Assembly: GCF_002980555.1 (NCBI RefSeq)
Contig: NZ_PVBT01000001.1
Coordinates: 124,001 to 188,000 of the forward strand
Reading direction: 5' to 3'
Length of the DNA: 64,000 bases
Source: Phyllobacterium myrsinacearum
GTDB lineage: Bacteria > Pseudomonadota > Alphaproteobacteria > Rhizobiales > Rhizobiaceae
Within the stretch, counting starts at the first letter, position 1. Every line of letters begins with the position of its first letter. This document shows, in pieces, positions 60,585 to 64,000 of the stretch. The translations under genes and the position numbers were made by a program. The notes under the pieces were generated by a model. It worked only from the letters and a program-made list of their open reading frames with translations, had not been told where the DNA came from and did not search any database.

Positions 60585-61423
60585 TCACCAGGCTCCTTGC
60601 CGGGACGGAAGATACGGTCAAGCACGATGGCGACGACCACGATGACAAGGCCTGCCTCGAAGCCCAATGCCGTGTTGACCGAATTGAGCGCGCGGACAAC
60701 CGGAACGCCGAGCCCATCGGCACCGACCAGGGCGGCAATGACCACCATGGACAGGGACAGCATGATGGTCTGGGTCAGGCCCGCCAGAATTTGCGGCATG
60801 GCATAGGGCAGTTCGATCTTCCACAGAAGCTGGCGCGACGATGCGCCAAAGGCTTCACCTGCCTCAACCAGATGCTGCGGGGTGGAGGACACGCCCAGAT
60901 GCGTCAGCCGGATCGGAGCAGGCAGAACGAAGATCGCCGTTGCGATCAGGCCGGGCACCATGCCGATGCCGAAGAAGACGATGGCCGGGATGAGATAGAC
61001 GAAGGTCGGCAATGTCTGCATTAGATCAAGCACGGGCCGGATGGCCGCGTAGAAGCGGGGGCGGTGGGCGGCGATGATGCCGACGGGGACACCGATGCCC
61101 ATGCACAGGATGCAGGAGGAGAGCACCAGCGTCAGTGTCTCCATCGTTTCCTTCCAGTAGCCCTGATTGAGAATGAACAGGAAGCCGAAGAGAGTGAGCA
61201 GGGTGACCGCAATCGAACGGCGCAGCGCATAGGCAACCGCTGAAAAGATGGCGACCATGATCAGCGGATGCGGATATTTCAGGACGAACATGAGGCCGTC
61301 GATGAACGACTGCATGACGAAGGCGAGCCCATCGAAAAACCCGGCGAAATTGTTCGTGAGCCAGTCGACGACGGCCTTGGCCGTCTTGCCTACCGGAATC
61401 TTGTCTTGTGTCAGCCAGTCCAA
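60581..61423 (-). CDS. choW: Choline ABC transporter, permease
   Basis: A 280-aa permease of the ProW/OpuAB type with seven or so helices. It starts DWLTQDKIPVGKTAKAVVDWLTNNFAGFFDGL, and the EAA loop is HLVEAGEAFGASSRQLLWKIELPYAMPQILAGLTQTIM. Downstream of choX after a 79-base gap with a hairpin; overlaps choV. Sequence and order match rhizobial choXWV. Confidence 0.92.
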   Translation of the reverse strand: MDWLTQDKIPVGKTAKAVVDWLTNNFAGFFDGLAFVMQSFIDGLMFVLKYPHPLIMVAIFSAVAYALRRSIAVTLLTLFGFLFILNQGYWKETMETLTLVLSSCILCMGIGVPVGIIAAHRPRFYAAIRPVLDLMQTLPTFVYLIPAIVFFGIGMVPGLIATAIFVLPAPIRLTHLGVSSTPQHLVEAGEAFGASSRQLLWKIELPYAMPQILAGLTQTIMLSLSMVVIAALVGADGLGVPVVRALNSVNTALGFEAGLVIVVVAIVLDRIFRPGKEPGE

Positions 61424-61463
61424 GCGAAAATTCCTCTGTCGGTTGCAGTATCAGGCGAAAGAA

Positions 61464-61487
61464 TCGCCCGGCGCAGGCGCCGGGCGA
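61464..61487 (-). terminator. Attenuating hairpin between choX and choW
   Basis: TCGCCCGGCG and its complement form a perfect 10-bp stem around CAGG; on the minus strand it is followed by TTCTTTCGCC. It probably keeps the binding protein in excess. Confidence 0.68.
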
Positions 61488-61502
61488 CAATATCGGCAGG
61501 CC

Positions 61503-62444
61503 TTAAAGACCGAGAGACTTTTTGACGGCTGGCAGACCGTCCTTGCCGTCAACCGTGGTCACACCGGCAAGCCAGGTGTCGAGAATGGCAGGATTGGCCT
61601 TCAGCCATTCGGAGGCGGCCTTCGGGCCGTCTTCGCCGTCATCCAGAATCTTGCCCATGATCTCGTTTTCCATTTTCAGGTCGAATTTGAGATTGGCCAG
61701 AAGTTTGCCAACATTCGGGCATTCGGTCGTATAGCCGGCGCGAACATTGGTGTGAACGGTTGCACCGCCAAAGTCGGGGCCGAAGAAATCATCGCCGCCG
61801 GAAAGGTACTGAATCTTGAAGTTGGTGTTCATCGGATGCGGCGCCCAGCCGAGGAAGACGATGGGCCCCTTGGTTTTCGTCTGCTTGGCAACCTGCGCCA
61901 GCATTCCCTGCTCGGATGATTCGGCAACCTCGAAGCCCTTTAGGCCGAAAGCATTCTTGGAGATCATGTCGAGGATCAGGCGGTTGCCGTCATTGCCCGG
62001 CTCGATGCCATAGATCTTGCCGCCGAGCTCGTCCTTGAACGTGACGATATCCTTGAAGTCTTTCAAACCCTTGTCATAAAGGTACTGCGGTACTGCCAGC
62101 GTATATTTTGCGCCGGTGAGATTCACACCGAGATCCTCAACCGTCTTGTTGTCGAGATAGGGTTTGAGATCGGCGGCCATGCTGGGCGTCCAGTTGCCCA
62201 GGAATACGTCGATGTCTTTCTTGCCGAGGGACGCATAGGTCACGGGAACCGACAGGACTTTCGTATCGGTGGAATATCCCAGCCCCTTGAGCACGGCGCT
62301 TGCCGCTGCCGTGGTCGAGGTAATGTCGGTCCAGCCGACATCGGCGAATCGAACGGCCTTGCAACTCGCGGGTTCCGCGGCGAAGGCGGTGCCGGCGGTC
62401 AGCGTGAGAGCCAGTGAAATGGTCAGTTTGGTCAACATTTTCAT
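61503..62444 (-). CDS. choX: Choline ABC transporter, periplasmic binding protein
   Basis: A 313-aa binding protein. Signal peptide residues 1-22 end TAGTAFA-A. The aromatic ligand box of ChoX is visible: FADVGWTDI, FLGNWTPSM, AKYTLAVPQY and FLGWAPHPMN, giving three Trp and a Tyr that cage the trimethylammonium group. First gene of choX-choW-choV. GAGGGAGAACAATCG precedes the ATG. Choline taken up here can be turned to betaine and then demethylated by GbcAB, 60 kb away. Confidence 0.93.
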   Translation of the reverse strand: MKMLTKLTISLALTLTAGTAFAAEPASCKAVRFADVGWTDITSTTAAASAVLKGLGYSTDTKVLSVPVTYASLGKKDIDVFLGNWTPSMAADLKPYLDNKTVEDLGVNLTGAKYTLAVPQYLYDKGLKDFKDIVTFKDELGGKIYGIEPGNDGNRLILDMISKNAFGLKGFEVAESSEQGMLAQVAKQTKTKGPIVFLGWAPHPMNTNFKIQYLSGGDDFFGPDFGGATVHTNVRAGYTTECPNVGKLLANLKFDLKMENEIMGKILDDGEDGPKAASEWLKANPAILDTWLAGVTTVDGKDGLPAVKKSLGL

Positions 62445-62634
62445 CGATTGTTCTCCCTCTCCGGTTTTCTACCGGCTGTTAAGGGCATGAACCAAGCACC
62501 AATTTCGCAGGGGTTCAAGCATAGCCGCGCATAAATCCGGTCAATTCGCGACAGTTGTTGATATTCCGGCAAAAGTTGCACCCTCTGCGCCGGAGAGGCT
62601 TCAAGCGCGGCCACGAGTCTGATTAAACGCCCCT

Positions 62635-63225
62635 ATGGCAAAACTCTATTTCAGCTACTCCACAATGAACGCCGGCAAGTCCACCATGCTCCTGCAGGCG
62701 TCCTACAATTATCAGGAACGCGGCATGCGGACGATGATGTTCACGGCTGCGCACTATGCGGAAAATGGCGCCGGCGTCATTTCCTCCCGTCTTGGCGTGA
62801 CCGCTGCGGCCGAGCTTTACCGCGAGGAGGACAATCTTTTCGACCGGATTGCATCGGCGCATGGCGAGAATGCATTGAGCTGCGTTTTCGTTGATGAGGC
62901 GCAGTTCCTCACCCGGGACCAGGTCTGGCAACTGGCACGCGTTGCCGACCGGCTGCATCTGCCCGTGATGTGTTTCGGGCTTCGCACAGACTTTCAGGGC
63001 AAGCTCTTTCCCGGTTCGGCCGAATTGCTGGCCATCGCCGATACGCTGCGGGAGATCAGGACCATCTGCCATTGCGGCTCGAAGGCGACCATGGTGGTCC
63101 GGCACGATTCGACGGGCAAGGCGATCACTGAAGGAGACCAGGTATCCATCGAAAAATCCGTGTATGTCTCGCTTTGCCGCAAGCATTGGGAAGAAGAAAC
63201 CGGGCGGATTGCTTTGGACCCTTAG
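62635..63225 (+). CDS. tdk: Thymidine kinase
   Basis: A 196-aa type-II thymidine kinase phosphorylating thymidine with ATP. The P-loop YSTMNAGKST is at residues 8-17, the catalytic-region FVDEAQFL near 85-92, and the zinc-lasso begins ICHCGSKATMV with the second pair as SLCRKHW (Cys, His). The final YVSLCRKH is typical. It overlaps nothing. A terminator with a T7 tail follows. Confidence 0.95.
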   Translation: MAKLYFSYSTMNAGKSTMLLQASYNYQERGMRTMMFTAAHYAENGAGVISSRLGVTAAAELYREEDNLFDRIASAHGENALSCVFVDEAQFLTRDQVWQLARVADRLHLPVMCFGLRTDFQGKLFPGSAELLAIADTLREIRTICHCGSKATMVVRHDSTGKAITEGDQVSIEKSVYVSLCRKHWEEETGRIALDP

Positions 63226-63246
63226 AGCCGGCTCCGGCCCAATATC

Positions 63247-63274
63247 GCCTGTCATTTTTCTACAGGCTTTTTTT
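63247..63274 (+). terminator. Rho-independent terminator after tdk
   Basis: GCCTGT (63247-63252) pairs with ACAGGC (63262-63267), followed by TTTTTTT (63268-63274). Confidence 0.9.
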
Positions 63275-63348
63275 CGTTAAATGCCGTGTCTATATTCGGG
63301 CGGCAGATAAATTTATGATTTTATCTTGGGCATCTAGGGGAGACACCA

Positions 63349-64000
63349 ATGGCGAGCTTGCAGAGCTTTGATACCGAGATCGAAAAGACCCGGAACATGG
63401 TCAATGAGATGCGGACGAAAATAGACCAGTCCAGCGTCGTGCTCGACAAGTTCGCCAAGGCGGATACCGCGATTGGAAATCCTGACTTCGACATTGAAAA
63501 TGCCCGCATCGACGATGTCCTGCGCCAGCAGAAAGTGATGGAAGGCAATATTGCCGACCTGATCATCGGACTGGAAGATGCGACCAATGTCTTCGGTTCC
63601 GAATTTGAAAGCATGAAAAGTTATTCCGGCTGGGAAAAGCTGGTCGGCGTTTTCTCCAAGGACAAGATGCAGCGTCTGCGCACGGATCGCGTGCGCAACA
63701 TGTCGCTGGCCGGCAATCTGCAGGAACTGCTGTCGAAGTCCGACCGCATTGTTGGCATTCTCAAAGAGCAGAAGACCATTCTCGATGCGCGCTACAAGAC
63801 GTCGGAAGCCAGCCTTGCCAATGTGATCGAGCGCCGCAAGACAACAGTGGCGACGCTCGAAGCCACGCAGAAGCGCATCGAAGAGCTGAACCCGCTGCTG
63901 CTCGATATTGAAAACCGGATTGCCGCCTCCACCGATCAGGGCACCCGCGCCACGCTGGAAGGCGACCGCTCGAAACTGGCGACGGAATACAATGAGCGTC
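63349..64000 (+). CDS. Coiled-coil protein, 3' end beyond the window
   Basis: At least 217 codons, open to the window edge with no stop. ASLQSFDTEIEKTRNMVNEM starts a mostly helical protein with heptads (NLQELLSKSDRIVGILKEQKTIL, TVATLEATQKRIEELNPLLLDIENRI). TAGGGGAGACACCA precedes the ATG, so the start is good. It resembles proteins often found beside TelA-type genes, but I do not recognise a family. No signal peptide. Confidence 0.72.
   Translation, partial: MASLQSFDTEIEKTRNMVNEMRTKIDQSSVVLDKFAKADTAIGNPDFDIENARIDDVLRQQKVMEGNIADLIIGLEDATNVFGSEFESMKSYSGWEKLVGVFSKDKMQRLRTDRVRNMSLAGNLQELLSKSDRIVGILKEQKTILDARYKTSEASLANVIERRKTTVATLEATQKRIEELNPLLLDIENRIAASTDQGTRATLEGDRSKLATEYNER

Noticed and set aside
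1-64000. CRISPR arrays, insertion sequences, prophage or integrated elements
   Set aside because: No regularly spaced repeats, transposase, integrase or phage structural genes were seen, and only one tRNA, without an attachment-site duplication next to it.

Overview
The window looks like chromosomal DNA of a non-phototrophic alphaproteobacterium of the Hyphomicrobiales, close to the Brucella/Ochrobactrum/Phyllobacterium group. The evidence is gene content: the CtrA cell-cycle set (sciP, ctrA, chpT and the Brucella-type envelope gene eipA), a rhizobial choXWV choline transporter, an IolC-DUF2090 fusion, MocDEF-like proteins, and high GC with promoters rich in GANTC (CcrM) sites. No phage, insertion sequence, integrase or CRISPR array was seen.

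Left third (1-22.8 kb) is a catabolic island for methylated compounds and cyclitols. A cobalamin riboswitch precedes gbcAB, a Rieske glycine-betaine demethylase and its reductase. On the other strand lies a tight five-gene operon, mocD-mocE-mocF-panB*-purU: a desaturase-type oxygenase with a Rieske ferredoxin and a ferredoxin reductase, co-transcribed with two folate C1 proteins. A LacI-type regulator is divergent from it. Next come an IolI-like isomerase, an inositol ABC transporter (ibpA-iatA-iatP), idhA, a second Gfo/Idh dehydrogenase, the RpiR-type regulator iolR, and iolC-iolD-iolE-small membrane ORF-iolB. IolR-like GGAA-N6-TTCC boxes lie at the ibpA, iolR and iolC promoters. Read together: import of inositols or O-methyl-inositols, oxidative O-demethylation with C1 salvage, oxidation to inosose, then the iol pathway.

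Middle (22.8-33.1 kb): an ECF sigma/NrsF anti-sigma pair with divergent TGTAACC-N15/16-CGAAT promoters, next to a DUF1223 protein, a methionine-rich MKxD repeat protein, a cytochrome b and a Tat-exported molybdopterin oxidoreductase. This is followed by a RidA protein, coniferyl-aldehyde dehydrogenase, an MFS pump with LysR regulator, a LysE exporter with Lrp regulator, and tRNA-Met.

Core region (33.3-49 kb): a GnnA/GnnB-like pair (probable diaminoglucose synthesis for lipid A), mnmA, sciP, a FliJ-like protein, ctrA with an exceptional GANTC cluster in its promoter, a tyrosine phosphatase, a VOC protein, quinone reductase and LysR, an atypical receiver protein, chpT, eipA, a coiled-coil protein, an rRNA/tRNA methyltransferase, a HugZ-like protein and a SleB-type lipoprotein hydrolase.

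Right end (49-64 kb): envelope and hypothetical genes, an SDR dehydrogenase, the dppABCDF peptide transporter, a TumE-type toxin-antitoxin pair, choVWX, tdk, and a coiled-coil gene cut by the window edge.
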